Under the pieces are notes generated by a model, which saw only the letters and a program-made list of their open reading frames with translations, was not told the DNA's origin and did no database searches. Source: SCTD01 sp038256525 (GTDB taxonomy: Bacteria; Actinomycetota; Actinomycetes; Mycobacteriales; SCTD01). Taken from it: DNA of 42,153 nucleotides. Below are positions 7,988 through 15,918 of the stretch, in pieces; the first letter of the stretch is position 1, and every line of letters begins with the position of its first letter. A program made the translations under genes and the position numbers. The stretch is from contig JBBSKF010000010.1 in assembly GCA_038256525.1 (NCBI GenBank), positions 1-42,153 of the forward strand, read 5' to 3'.

Positions 7988-9094
7988 ATGCAGTTCCAGC
8001 TGACCGACGAGCAGCGCGCCCTGCGCGACACCGTGCGCGCCTACCTGCGGGACCGCTTCGGCCCGGCGCAGGTCCGCGAGTTCTACGACGAGGACGGCGA
8101 CGGCATCCCGGCCGCGCTGTGGCAGGCCTTCGGAGAGCAGGGTTGGCTGGCCGTGCTGGTCCCCGAGCAGTACGACGGGATGGGTCTCGGCCTGCTCGAC
8201 GCCGCCGTGCTGGCGCGCGAGCTCGGTGCCGGCACCGTGCCCGGGCCGTGGCTCGGCACCGTCCTTGTCGGGGAGGCGCTGCGCCTCGCCGGGTCCGCCG
8301 ACCAGCAGGCGGCGCACCTGCCTGGGCTCGCCGCGGGCGAGGTCAAGGGGGCCGTGGCGCTGCTGAGGCCCGGGTCGTCCCCGACACCGGCGGGTGCGCC
8401 GGCGACGGCGCTCGACGGCCGATTGTCCGGGCGACTCGAGTTCGTCGAGTATGCCTGTGCTGCAGATGTTCTCGTGGTCGCCACCGACGACGGCCTCCAC
8501 CTCGTCGACCCGCTCGCTGAGGGCGTCACCTGCACCGGTCAGGAGGCCCTGGACCGCACCACCCGGCTCGGCTCGGTGGTCCTGGACGGGGCCCGAGGCG
8601 AGAAGCTGGCTGGCTCGACCCCCGAGCTCGTGCAGAACCTGCTCGATCGCGCCGCCGTGCTGGTCGCTAACGACCTCGTCGGCATCGCGCGCAAGGCCCT
8701 GTCGGACACCATCGACTACGACAAGACCCGCGTGCAGTTCGGCCGGCCGGTCGGTTCCTTCCAGGCCGTCAAGCACGCGTTGGCAGACCTGCACATCGGC
8801 GTGACCTTCGCCGAGCACGCGGCAACCTACGCGGCGCACGCGGCTGATGTGGACGCCGCCGACCGGCGGCTCGCCGCCTCCGTCGCGAAGTCCAAGGCCG
8901 CCGACGTCTGCCGCGACGCGACCAGCGCGATGATCCAGTACCACGGTGGGATCGGCTACACCTGGGAGCACCACGCGCACTTCGCCTTCAAGCGCTCCAA
9001 GCGCCTCGAACCTGCGTACGGCGATGCCGCCCAGCACCGTGAGCGCATCGCCCGGCTGGTGATCGACACCGTCCCGGCAGCGGCCGCGGGGTGA
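7988..9094 (+). CDS. acyl-CoA dehydrogenase family protein, probable beta subunit
   Basis: A 368-residue partner of the preceding FadE-like protein. It keeps the helical N-terminal domain (QLTDEQRALRDTVRAYL), a shortened middle domain, and C-terminal YDKTRVQFGRPVGSFQAVKH with IQYHGGIGYTWEHHAHFAFKR. No catalytic Glu is visible at either usual position, as in the non-catalytic chains of FadE26/FadE27-type heterotetramers. The TAGGAG Shine-Dalgarno includes the upstream stop codon, 13 nt before this ATG. The last codons overlap the next gene (GTGA), so the operon is tightly coupled. Confidence 0.9.
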   Translation: MQFQLTDEQRALRDTVRAYLRDRFGPAQVREFYDEDGDGIPAALWQAFGEQGWLAVLVPEQYDGMGLGLLDAAVLARELGAGTVPGPWLGTVLVGEALRLAGSADQQAAHLPGLAAGEVKGAVALLRPGSSPTPAGAPATALDGRLSGRLEFVEYACAADVLVVATDDGLHLVDPLAEGVTCTGQEALDRTTRLGSVVLDGARGEKLAGSTPELVQNLLDRAAVLVANDLVGIARKALSDTIDYDKTRVQFGRPVGSFQAVKHALADLHIGVTFAEHAATYAAHAADVDAADRRLAASVAKSKAADVCRDATSAMIQYHGGIGYTWEHHAHFAFKRSKRLEPAYGDAAQHRERIARLVIDTVPAAAAG

Positions 9095-9858
9095 GCTCCG
9101 GCAAGGTCGCCCTCGTCACCGGCGGGGCGTCAGGCTTCGGCGCCGAGGTCGCCCGTCAGCTGGTGGACCGCGGCGACCTCGTGGTGCTGTGCGACGTCGA
9201 CGAGGCGGGCGGCCGGGCCGTCGCCGAGCGGCTCGGTGCCACCTTCCTGCGCTGCGACGTCTCCTCCTACGACGAGGTGGTTGCGACGACCGCAGCTGCC
9301 GAGCAGGTGCACGGCGGGCTGGACCTGGTGTTCCTCAACGCCGGCATCGCGACCGGCTGCGGCGTCGGCGACGACTTCGACGCCGCGCAGTATCGCCGCG
9401 CCATGGGCGTGAACCTCGACGGCGTGGTCTTCGGCGTGCACGCGGCGACCCCCGCCCTGCGCCGACGGGGCGGCGGCTCCATCGTGGCGACGGCGTCGCT
9501 GGCCGGTCTGACGCCCGCGCCGTTCGACCCCGTCTACAGCGCGAACAAGCACGCCGTCGTGGGGCTCGTGCGCTCGCTCGGCCCGGTCCTGTCGCCGCAG
9601 GGGATCCGGGTCAACGCGTTCTGCCCCGGATTCGCCGACACGGCGATCCTGACTGAGCTGCGCGAGATGCTCACCGCCGCAGGAACTCCCATCATCGGCG
9701 TCGAGGTCGCCGGTCGTTCGGTGCTGCAGATCCTCGACTCCCCCGAGAGCGGCCAGGCCTTCCTGCTCCAGGCCGGCCGCGAGCTCATGGTCTACCGCTT
9801 CCGCGGCATCCCCGGGCCGCTTCCCGAGTCCGGCGAGCCTCTCGCCCCGGACCGGTGA
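9091..9858 (+). CDS. short-chain dehydrogenase/reductase (SDR)
   Basis: A 255-residue classical SDR. Cofactor loop TGGASGFG near residues 10-17, then LNAGIATG, catalytic Ser in ATASLAGL and the YSANK active-site pair. The acidic LCDVDEAGG after beta-2 predicts NAD(H) preference. The GTG start overlaps the stop of the FadE-like gene by 4 nt, so it is co-translated. In this operon it probably oxidises or reduces a hydroxyacyl or keto intermediate of the same substrate. That role is inferred from position. Confidence 0.92.
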   Translation: MSSGKVALVTGGASGFGAEVARQLVDRGDLVVLCDVDEAGGRAVAERLGATFLRCDVSSYDEVVATTAAAEQVHGGLDLVFLNAGIATGCGVGDDFDAAQYRRAMGVNLDGVVFGVHAATPALRRRGGGSIVATASLAGLTPAPFDPVYSANKHAVVGLVRSLGPVLSPQGIRVNAFCPGFADTAILTELREMLTAAGTPIIGVEVAGRSVLQILDSPESGQAFLLQAGRELMVYRFRGIPGPLPESGEPLAPDR

Positions 9859-9872
9859 GGTAGAACTCGTCC

Positions 9873-10844
9873 GTGCACGCCTGGCAGGTCCACTCCCTCG
9901 GCGAACCGCAGGACGTGCTGCGCTGGGACGAGGTGTCGGAGCCCGAGGCGCACGCCGGCACCCTGCGGCTGCGGGTCGACGCGGTGGCGCTGAACTTCCC
10001 GGACGTGCTGCTGTGCCAAGGGCTCTACCAGGAGAAGCCGCCGCTGCCCTTCACGCCCGGCCTGGAGGTGTGCGGCACCGTGCTCGACGGTCCGCGGTCC
10101 GGCGACCGGGTCCTGGCCGCTCCCGGACTGCCCCGCGGCGGACTGGCCGAGCAGGTCGTCGTCGCCGAGGCCGCAGCGTTCGCCGTGCCCGAGGCGATGA
10201 CCTCCGTCACCGCGGCCAGCATGCTGATCACCTATCAGACGGGGTACGTCGGACTGCACCGCCGGGCCGGGCTCCAGCCCGGCGAGACGCTGCTCGTCCA
10301 TGCCGGCGCCGGCGGCGTCGGCAGTGCCGCCATCCAGCTCGGCAAAGCGGCCGGGGCGCGGGTGATCGCCACAGCCGGTGGCCCAGAGAAGATCGAGGTG
10401 TGCCGGCAGCTCGGCGCCGACATCGCCATCGACTACCTCGCCGAGGACTTCGTGCCGGTCGTCAAGGACGTCACCGAGGGCCGAGGTGCCGATGTGATCT
10501 ACGACTGCGTCGGGGGTGACGTCTTTGACCGTAGCCGCCGGTGCATCGCCTTCGAGGGGCGGATCGTCGTGGTCGGCTTCACCGGGGGCCGGATCGCCGA
10601 CGCCCCGACCAACCACGCGCTGGTCAAGAACTACTCCGTCGTCGGGCTGCACTGGGGGCTCTACCGCACGCAGCAGCCCTCGGTCGTCCCGGACACCCAC
10701 GCAGCGCTGATGGCCCTGTGGGAGCAGGGGCTGGTCGACCCGCTCGTCGGCGCCGAGCTGCCGCTGAGCGAGGCTCCTCGAGCGCTGGCCCGACTCGGCG
10801 ACCGGGGCACCATCGGCAAGGTCGTCCTGCTGCCGGGAGCCTGA
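9873..10844 (+). CDS. MDR-family NADPH:quinone oxidoreductase-like enzyme
   Basis: A 323-residue medium-chain reductase of the zinc-free quinone oxidoreductase type. GroES-like N-terminal domain with ALNFPDVLLCQGLY and FTPGLEVCG; Rossmann domain with VHAGAGGVGSAAIQLGKAAG; then GRGADVIYDCVGGDVF. Zinc ligands of alcohol dehydrogenases are absent. GTG start 14 nt after the SDR stop, with a GAGG run upstream. It is the last gene of the fadE operon and likely reduces an enoyl or quinone-like intermediate. Close relatives are often annotated as NADPH:quinone oxidoreductase without proof of substrate. Confidence 0.92.
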   Translation: MHAWQVHSLGEPQDVLRWDEVSEPEAHAGTLRLRVDAVALNFPDVLLCQGLYQEKPPLPFTPGLEVCGTVLDGPRSGDRVLAAPGLPRGGLAEQVVVAEAAAFAVPEAMTSVTAASMLITYQTGYVGLHRRAGLQPGETLLVHAGAGGVGSAAIQLGKAAGARVIATAGGPEKIEVCRQLGADIAIDYLAEDFVPVVKDVTEGRGADVIYDCVGGDVFDRSRRCIAFEGRIVVVGFTGGRIADAPTNHALVKNYSVVGLHWGLYRTQQPSVVPDTHAALMALWEQGLVDPLVGAELPLSEAPRALARLGDRGTIGKVVLLPGA

Positions 10845-10888
10845 CCGGCGTACCGACTTCACGCAGGGAACGAACCGTCAGGAATTGC

Positions 10889-11083
10889 CTAGCGGGACGC
10901 CTCGGACAGACCCGAGCCAGACGCGGCCGAGTCCACGTGGTTGACCGCCGAACTGTGGCTCACCCGGGCGTCGGCGATGCGCATCACGAGCGGGTCAGGC
11001 ATCAGGCCAGCTGCGCGAAACGCCTTGACCTCGGCATCAGCGGCGTCAACCTGCTTGCGGGTCACCCGGACCTTCCTCCCCAT
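10889..11083 (-). CDS. hypothetical 64-residue basic protein
   Basis: Starts MGRKVRVTRKQVDAADAEVK behind a strong GAGGAGG Shine-Dalgarno placed 6 nt before the ATG. Sequence is basic and helical at the N-terminus and low-complexity (Ser/Ala) at the C-terminus. I do not recognise the family. The same reading frame stays open upstream to a GTG at 11392, so a caller could fuse it with the next feature as one 167-codon gene. The ribosome site and the better coding statistics of another frame upstream argue for a separate gene. Confidence 0.5.
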   Translation of the reverse strand: MGRKVRVTRKQVDAADAEVKAFRAAGLMPDPLVMRIADARVSHSSAVNHVDSAASGSGLSEASR

Positions 11084-11441
11084 CGCTCGCCTCCTCGGCC
11101 AGTTCGATGTCGACGGGCTCGCCATCCGACCCTCGATGGTACGCACATCGTCAATCGCATCGGCCAGGTCTCCCGACCTCGTCGCCTGCCTGATCCGGTC
11201 CGGCGTGTCGTTGTCGTCGGCGATGGCGCGGACCGATGCTGCCAGCAGCGCGCTACCGACCGCGCGATGGTTCGGGTCGTCCGCATCGAGCAGCGCCTGG
11301 GCCAAGGCCACCGTGTTCGTTACCGAGGCGGCGGCGCTGGCCTTCGCGGCCAGGACCCGGGTTGCGAAGAACGAAGCCACCGCACCAAGCACGGCACCGA
11401 CGAGGCCGATGACGGCTGGGACCAGATCTGACGCCGCTCAT
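11046..11441 (-). pseudogene. membrane-anchored hypothetical protein, apparently frameshifted
   Basis: The coding-like middle section (about 11130-11428) reads SDLVPAVIGLVGAVLGAVAS, one transmembrane helix, then a soluble helical part with QALLDADDPNHRAVGSALLA and IADDNDTPDRIRQ. That frame has no start codon before the helix; the first is GTG at 11392, inside it. ATG at 11441 is one frame away and would supply MSGV. After about 11130 the same alternative frame gives an acidic tail (SDGEPVDIELAEEASDGEEG) ending at 11046. Two compensating frameshifts, or sequence errors, would restore one protein. Family unknown. Confidence 0.4.
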
Positions 11442-11510
11442 GTACGGCCGCTGATCGAGCTCGAATGTGACTTCGGGTGGCTGCGGTCGGCGGGACAGGC
11501 CAGCCCTCAT

Positions 11511-12689
11511 CTAGCGGTACTGCGCGGCCAGTCCGAGCACCTTCTGCACGTACCAGTCAGCGTGGTTGTAGGCGAAGATGGCGTCGTAGAGCCCATCCGG
11601 TCCCCGGTTGGCGCCGAATCGGCACAGGTAGCGAGCGGCTGACGGCACCGCGTCGTACGGGCTCATGATGTCGGCCACACCATCACCGTCACCGTCCACG
11701 CCGTACGCCGCCCAGGTGCTCGGCAGGAACTGCATCGGACCGAGCGCACCCGCGCTGGAGGGGCCGAGGCTCCTGCCGTGCCCGCTCTCCACCTGGCCGA
11801 TGGCGGCAAGCACCGTCCAGGACAGCCCCTTACAGTAGCGCGCCGAGTCGATGTAGAGGTCGCGGTAGTTGCGTGGCTTGCCCTTCGGGGCCTTCGCCAC
11901 CTCGGGTCGCAGGACGTCGACGACGGCTTCCGGTCCGAGCGCTGCCTCGACCGCCTTCCGTAGCGCGCTGATGCCGGTTGCGGGGGCGCTCAGCAGCACC
12001 GCGCTGGCCGGGACGATGCCGAGGGCGCGTGCCTTCGTGGTGTCGGTAACCAGATCGACGCCCGGCAGGCCGAACGCCGCGAGCGCGCCGATCCGAGCGG
12101 GGACCTCGGCGCTGCCCGCCATCGTGATCGGGCCACCCAGCGTCAGCTGGCGCTCACGCGCCAGGGCGTACGTCGGCGCGACCTCACCGCGGGCGACGGC
12201 GCGCCACAGATCGTCGGAGCGGGCTGTCTCCTGCGGCGTGAACGCCCGGAACGTCGACGGGTCGACGCCGAGCAGCCGGGCGTCCTGCCCCGCAACCTGC
12301 ACCGTTCCGGCATCGAGCACGCTCAGAGCCGTGAGGTTGGGCAGGGCGCCGAGGGCCGCGACCTGCTCCGGGCGCAGCGTGGCGGGCACCGTGACGAGCA
12401 GGTCCGGGGCGCGCAGTTCGGTGAGCGGCGCCACCTCTGCGGGGCCGGCGGTTGCAGGTGGCGCGGGGGCCGGAACGCCGGCTCCCGGCAACGGCGCGGC
12501 TGGAGGCGCCGCCAGGCCGGTCAGATCGAGCGTCCCGGTCTGGCGCGGCGCGGTCTGCAGGGTGGCCCCGGTGCCGTCGCTGCTCGCGGGCCCGAGGGCA
12601 GCGGTGCCCACGCCCGCCGCCAGCGTCGTCACCAGGGCGATGGTCACGACGGCCGGGGAGAGCGAGCTGATTGCGCTGCCGAGCCGCAC
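11511..12689 (-). CDS. secreted lytic murein transglycosylase
   Basis: A 392-residue exported protein that should cleave the MurNAc-GlcNAc bond of peptidoglycan. The N-terminal hydrophobic signal or anchor covers about residues 7-35, followed by a Pro/Ala-rich linker. The C-terminal SLT domain (about 270-390) has the catalytic Glu in GQVESGHGRSLG, then GALGPMQFLPSTWAAYG and AIFAYNHADWYV. The segment YGVDGDGDGVADI may bind calcium. The GTG start at 12689 is preferred because AGGGAGG lies 4 nt upstream and the hydrophobic segment follows at once. An upstream GTG at 12725 is possible. Confidence 0.9.
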   Translation of the reverse strand: MRLGSAISSLSPAVVTIALVTTLAAGVGTAALGPASSDGTGATLQTAPRQTGTLDLTGLAAPPAAPLPGAGVPAPAPPATAGPAEVAPLTELRAPDLLVTVPATLRPEQVAALGALPNLTALSVLDAGTVQVAGQDARLLGVDPSTFRAFTPQETARSDDLWRAVARGEVAPTYALARERQLTLGGPITMAGSAEVPARIGALAAFGLPGVDLVTDTTKARALGIVPASAVLLSAPATGISALRKAVEAALGPEAVVDVLRPEVAKAPKGKPRNYRDLYIDSARYCKGLSWTVLAAIGQVESGHGRSLGPSSAGALGPMQFLPSTWAAYGVDGDGDGVADIMSPYDAVPSAARYLCRFGANRGPDGLYDAIFAYNHADWYVQKVLGLAAQYR

Positions 12690-12830
12690 GCGACCTCCCT
12701 GCCTCTGCGTCGATGTGCGGATCACCCGGCGGGCGATGACAAGATCGTGCCGTGCTGCATATCAGGTCTGGGCGTGACGTGGGGTGAGCGTGCGGTCCTG
12801 GAGTGGGTCAACGACGGCGAGGTCGGCGTG

Positions 12831-13949
12831 GTGACGGGCGCCTTCGACGTCGCGGTCGTCGGAGCAGGCCCCGCCGGCGCCGCTGCAGCTCTCGCCGCTG
12901 TCCGCGCGGGGGCGCGGACGGTCCTGCTCGAGCGCGAGCGGGCATGGCCGCGCTACAAGCGATGTGGCGGCGGGCTGATCGGCGCCACTCAAGTCGCGCT
13001 CACCGGCGCGGGCATCGACCTCGACACCCTCACCCTCGACTGCGTCGACCGGATCACCTTCAGCAACAGGGGAAAAGCGTCGTTCACGAAGCGGAGCTCG
13101 CCCTTCCTGCCGATGGTGCTGCGGGCCCAGCTGGACGAGGCGCTGGTGGGCGTGGCTCTCGACGCCGGGGTGGAGCTGAGAACCGGTGTGACCGTCCTTG
13201 CCTACGAGTCCGCTCCGGCCGGCATGGTGCTGCGCACGCGCGATGGCTCACTGACGGCCGGCACCGTCGTCGGAGCAGACGGCTCGGGAAGCCGCGCCGC
13301 GGCGTACGTCGGTGTGGTCTGCGATCAGGTCGACCTCGGCATGGAGGCCGAACTCCCGACGCCACCCGGCTCGGACTGGTCCGGCCACGTGCGGCTCGAC
13401 TGGGGTCCGGTCCCCGGGTCCTACGGCTGGGTGTTCCCGAAGGGCGACACGCTGACGGTCGGCGTGATCGGCGACCGGAGGCGTGGCGAGGGCGTGCGCG
13501 CCTACTACCGCTCCTTCGTCGCCTCGCTCGGGCTGGACCTGTCCTTGGCCCACCACGACGGAGGGCACCTGACCCGGGTACGCACGCCGGGCTCGCCCCT
13601 CGTGCGCGACCGGGTGCTGGTCGCGGGGGACGCGGCCGGGCTGCTCGAACCCTGGACCCGGGAGGGCATCTCGTTCGCGCTGAGGTCCGGTGCGCTGGCC
13701 GGGGCCGCGGCTGCTGGTGAGGTCGGGGGCTATCCAGCCGCGGTCTTCCGTGAGCTCGGCGCGGAGATGGCCGCCGGGCGGCGAGTGCTCGCGATGTTCG
13801 GCCGGCACCCGCGGCTCGTCCACGAGGTGATGCGCTCGACCCCGGGGATGTGGGGGCTGTTCGTACGCCTGGTCAGCGGCCAGACCTCGCTCGACCGACA
13901 GCTGGAGCGGCGCACGATTCGCACGCTCGTCCGGGCGCTCGGCGGCTGA
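12831..13949 (+). CDS. geranylgeranyl reductase family FAD-dependent oxidoreductase
   Basis: About 372 residues. Rossmann FAD loop VVGAGPAGAAAALAAVRAGA at the start, a CGGGL motif near residue 48 and the second FAD motif VAGDAAGLLEPWTREGISFA near 265. Family members saturate isoprenoid chains, for example geranylgeranyl lipids or the menaquinone side chain (MenJ). Which substrate is used here is not shown. The start is uncertain: tandem GTGs at 12828 and 12831 follow a GAGG run, and the frame is open back to 12747. Confidence 0.87.
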   Translation: MTGAFDVAVVGAGPAGAAAALAAVRAGARTVLLERERAWPRYKRCGGGLIGATQVALTGAGIDLDTLTLDCVDRITFSNRGKASFTKRSSPFLPMVLRAQLDEALVGVALDAGVELRTGVTVLAYESAPAGMVLRTRDGSLTAGTVVGADGSGSRAAAYVGVVCDQVDLGMEAELPTPPGSDWSGHVRLDWGPVPGSYGWVFPKGDTLTVGVIGDRRRGEGVRAYYRSFVASLGLDLSLAHHDGGHLTRVRTPGSPLVRDRVLVAGDAAGLLEPWTREGISFALRSGALAGAAAAGEVGGYPAAVFRELGAEMAAGRRVLAMFGRHPRLVHEVMRSTPGMWGLFVRLVSGQTSLDRQLERRTIRTLVRALGG

Positions 13950-14160
13950 GAGTCGCAAGGAGATGCTCGCCCACATCGCCTTCTGGGACGAGGCGGTGGT
14001 GCCCGTGATGATGACCATGTTCCGGGGCCTCAGCCTTCGGTCCGGCTGGGGGTTCGGCAGCGGCGAACGGGGACTGCCGGCGGGAAGCTGGCCGCTGGCC
14101 GATGTGCACAATGCGCGTGAGGCGGCGTGGGCTCGTGGTCGCTCCGCTGCAGAGGTTCTC
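13948..14160 (+). pseudogene. DinB-like four-helix protein remnant
   Basis: The frame reads SRKEMLAHIAFWDEAVVPVM and then GSWPLADVHNAREAAWARGR with SAAEVLE, which resembles the middle and third helices of DinB/ClbS-type proteins (AHIAFWDE carries the usual metal-region His). The expected N-terminus is missing; the frame runs straight out of the reductase stop region. The C-terminus dissolves into a G-rich stretch. ATG at 13963 has AAGGAG directly abutting it, too close to work well. I judge it a truncated relic. Confidence 0.5.
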
Positions 14161-14214
14161 GAGGCTCCAGCGGGTGTCGGTGTGCTGGAGCTGTTCGCCG
14201 GTCCGGTCGTGCCC

Positions 14215-14246
14215 GGGGCGGGCTGGGCTGGGCGTGGGCGGGTGGG
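14215..14246 (+). other. G-quadruplex motif with seven G-tracts
   Basis: The forward strand has GGGG, then six GGG tracts separated by loops of 1 to 3 nt (C, CT, CT, CGT, C, T). This is far above the minimum four-tract rule. It lies between the DinB remnant and the palindromic repeat, in 14161-14371, where I see no convincing gene. Confidence 0.6.
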
Positions 14247-14371
14247 CTGTGTGGTGGGGTGGCGCTGGTCCAGCTCCGGGCGGTGCGGCTGTTCACGGAG
14301 GGCGGCGACGAGGGGCCACTCGTGGTGATGAACCACCCCGTACAACGTGCCGTCCACCTGGTGCCGGCCGG

Positions 14372-14468
14372 CCTCCCTGATCATCTGGCGAGACATCACC
14401 CCGAAACGGCCCCCTCTGGCGCCAGATGATCAGGGACGCGCTCTTCCCACGTCAGATGATCAGGGAGG
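14372..14468. repeat. three-copy 16-bp palindromic repeat
   Basis: CCCTGATCATCTGGCG (14375-14390) pairs perfectly with CGCCAGATGATCAGGG (14420-14435) across a 29-nt loop. A third unit, TCAGATGATCAGGGAGG (14452-14468), pairs with CCTCCCTGATCATCTG (14372-14387). The first arm can therefore fold with either partner. It sits between convergent genes and could end both transcripts, or be a dispersed intergenic repeat. Nothing else is evident in 14247-14371. Confidence 0.75.
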
Positions 14469-14484
14469 GACGTGGGGGTCGGGC

Positions 14485-15648
14485 TCAGCCGAACTCCGCG
14501 CGCAGCGCCGAGCCGTGCTGGTCGAGCTCCGGAGCGGCCCGGCGCACCTCGGGGTCGGGATAGCCGGAGGCCTTGACCGGGTTGCCCGGCCCGGGCAGCC
14601 CGCCGGCGTCGATCACCATCCGTCGTTGCCGCGCCTGCTCGCTGTCGACCGCCTCGGCGACGCTGCAGATCGGGCCGCACGGCACGCCGGCGAGCTCCAG
14701 CAGGTCGAGCCAGGCGTCAGCGTCCGCGGTGCGCAGGACGACTTCCAGCTCCATCTTGAGCTCGTCCCGGGCGCCGTGCCGCGCGGCGTTGCCGGCGAAG
14801 CGCGGATCAGCGGCGAGACCGGGGACTCCGAGCGCGTTCACCAGCACCGCGAACAGCTCGTCGTTCGCGGCGCAGATCGTGATCTCGCGGTCCCGGCACC
14901 GGAAGGTGTCGAAGGGCGCGATGCTGAAGTGCGCGTTGCCGATCGGCCCGGGATCGGTGCCGGTGGCGAGGAACGACAACGCAGCACCTTCGAGCAAACT
15001 CACCGTCGAGTCGTACATCGCGATGTCGAGGTGGGTGCCGCGCCCGGTGCTCGCCCGCCCGAGCAGAGCGCTGGTGATGCCGCCGAAGGCGTACAACCCG
15101 GCGGCGAGATCGGAGACCGGCACACCCGGCTTCACCCGGGCGCCCCCCTCGGGGCCGGTGATGGCCATGATCCCGCTCATCCCCTGAACGACCGCGTCGT
15201 AGGCCGGGCGCTGCGACCACGGCCCGCTGTGCCCGAAACCGCTGATCGAGCAGTAGACGAGCCGGGGGCTCGCGGCCAGCAGCGCCGACGGCCCGAGGCC
15301 CAGCCGCTCCATGACGCCGGGCCGGTAGTTCTCGACCAGCACATCGGCCCGAGCGGCGAGCGACCGGGCCAGAGCCAGGTCGCCCGGATCCCGAAGGTCC
15401 AGGGCGATCGACTCCTTGCCCCGGTTGACCCGGGCGAAGTAGAGCGAACGACCGTCGAGGAAGGGGCCGTACCCCCGCGAGTCGTCGCCGGCACCGGGAC
15501 GCTCCACCTTGATCACCCGCGCGCCGAGGTCCGCCAGCATCATCGCGGCGAAGGGCCCGGCCAGCACCCGGCTGAAGTCCACGACGAGCAGCCCGTCGAG
15601 CGGACCGGCGCCGGGGGTGCCGGGCAGGTTGCGTTTAGAAGTCAACAC
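14485..15648 (-). CDS. CaiB/BaiF family class III CoA-transferase
   Basis: A 387-residue class III CoA-transferase. Start region DGLLVVDFSRVLAGPFAAMM, then GARVIKVERPGAGDDSR, RGKESIALDL, ENYRPGVMERLGLG and SISGFGHSGP. The catalytic Asp is expected in AYDAVVQGMSG at residue 151. It should move CoA between carboxylic acids, with an aspartyl-CoA intermediate. Substrates in this family include formate, carnitine, bile acids and alpha-methylacyl-CoA (racemase); none can be chosen here. GTG start with CAGGAT 6 nt upstream, so possibly leaderless. Confidence 0.93.
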   Translation of the reverse strand: MLTSKRNLPGTPGAGPLDGLLVVDFSRVLAGPFAAMMLADLGARVIKVERPGAGDDSRGYGPFLDGRSLYFARVNRGKESIALDLRDPGDLALARSLAARADVLVENYRPGVMERLGLGPSALLAASPRLVYCSISGFGHSGPWSQRPAYDAVVQGMSGIMAITGPEGGARVKPGVPVSDLAAGLYAFGGITSALLGRASTGRGTHLDIAMYDSTVSLLEGAALSFLATGTDPGPIGNAHFSIAPFDTFRCRDREITICAANDELFAVLVNALGVPGLAADPRFAGNAARHGARDELKMELEVVLRTADADAWLDLLELAGVPCGPICSVAEAVDSEQARQRRMVIDAGGLPGPGNPVKASGYPDPEVRRAAPELDQHGSALRAEFG

Positions 15649-15704
15649 CCCCGCATCCTGCCTTCAACGGGAACGTGCGGCGAGAATGTGGTGTTGTGTG
15701 AGGC

Positions 15705-15905
15705 ATGAACGCGACCGTGACTCCCGCCGCTCCCACCCTGACCGCCGCCGACCGGTGCGACCGCTGCGGTGCGCAAGCCTTCGTCCGGGTCGTGCTCGTC
15801 TCCGGTGAGCTGCTGTTCTGCGGCCACCACGCGAAGGCCTACCAGGAGAACCTGCGGGACAAGGCGGTCGACTGGGTCGACGAGACGGCCGCACTGCAGG
15901 CCTGA
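15705..15905 (+). CDS. DUF7455 small zinc-ribbon-like protein
   Basis: A 66-residue protein with CDRCGAQAFVRVVL and GELLFCGHHAKAY, so Cys-x2-Cys and Cys-x-x-His pairs likely bind one zinc. This matches the actinobacterial DUF7455 family, often found near sigma-factor or gyrase genes; function unknown. ATG at 15705 has a short GAGG run upstream. It is divergent from the CoA-transferase and convergent with the ABC ATPase. Confidence 0.9.
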   Translation: MNATVTPAAPTLTAADRCDRCGAQAFVRVVLVSGELLFCGHHAKAYQENLRDKAVDWVDETAALQA

Positions 15906-15918
15906 GCGTGCTGCCGAC

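Noticed and set aside
14030..14399. Reverse-strand open frame with a Pro/His-rich product in the DinB-remnant region
   Set aside because: No start with a ribosome site, low-complexity product, and it overlaps the palindromic repeat. Coding potential is not convincing.
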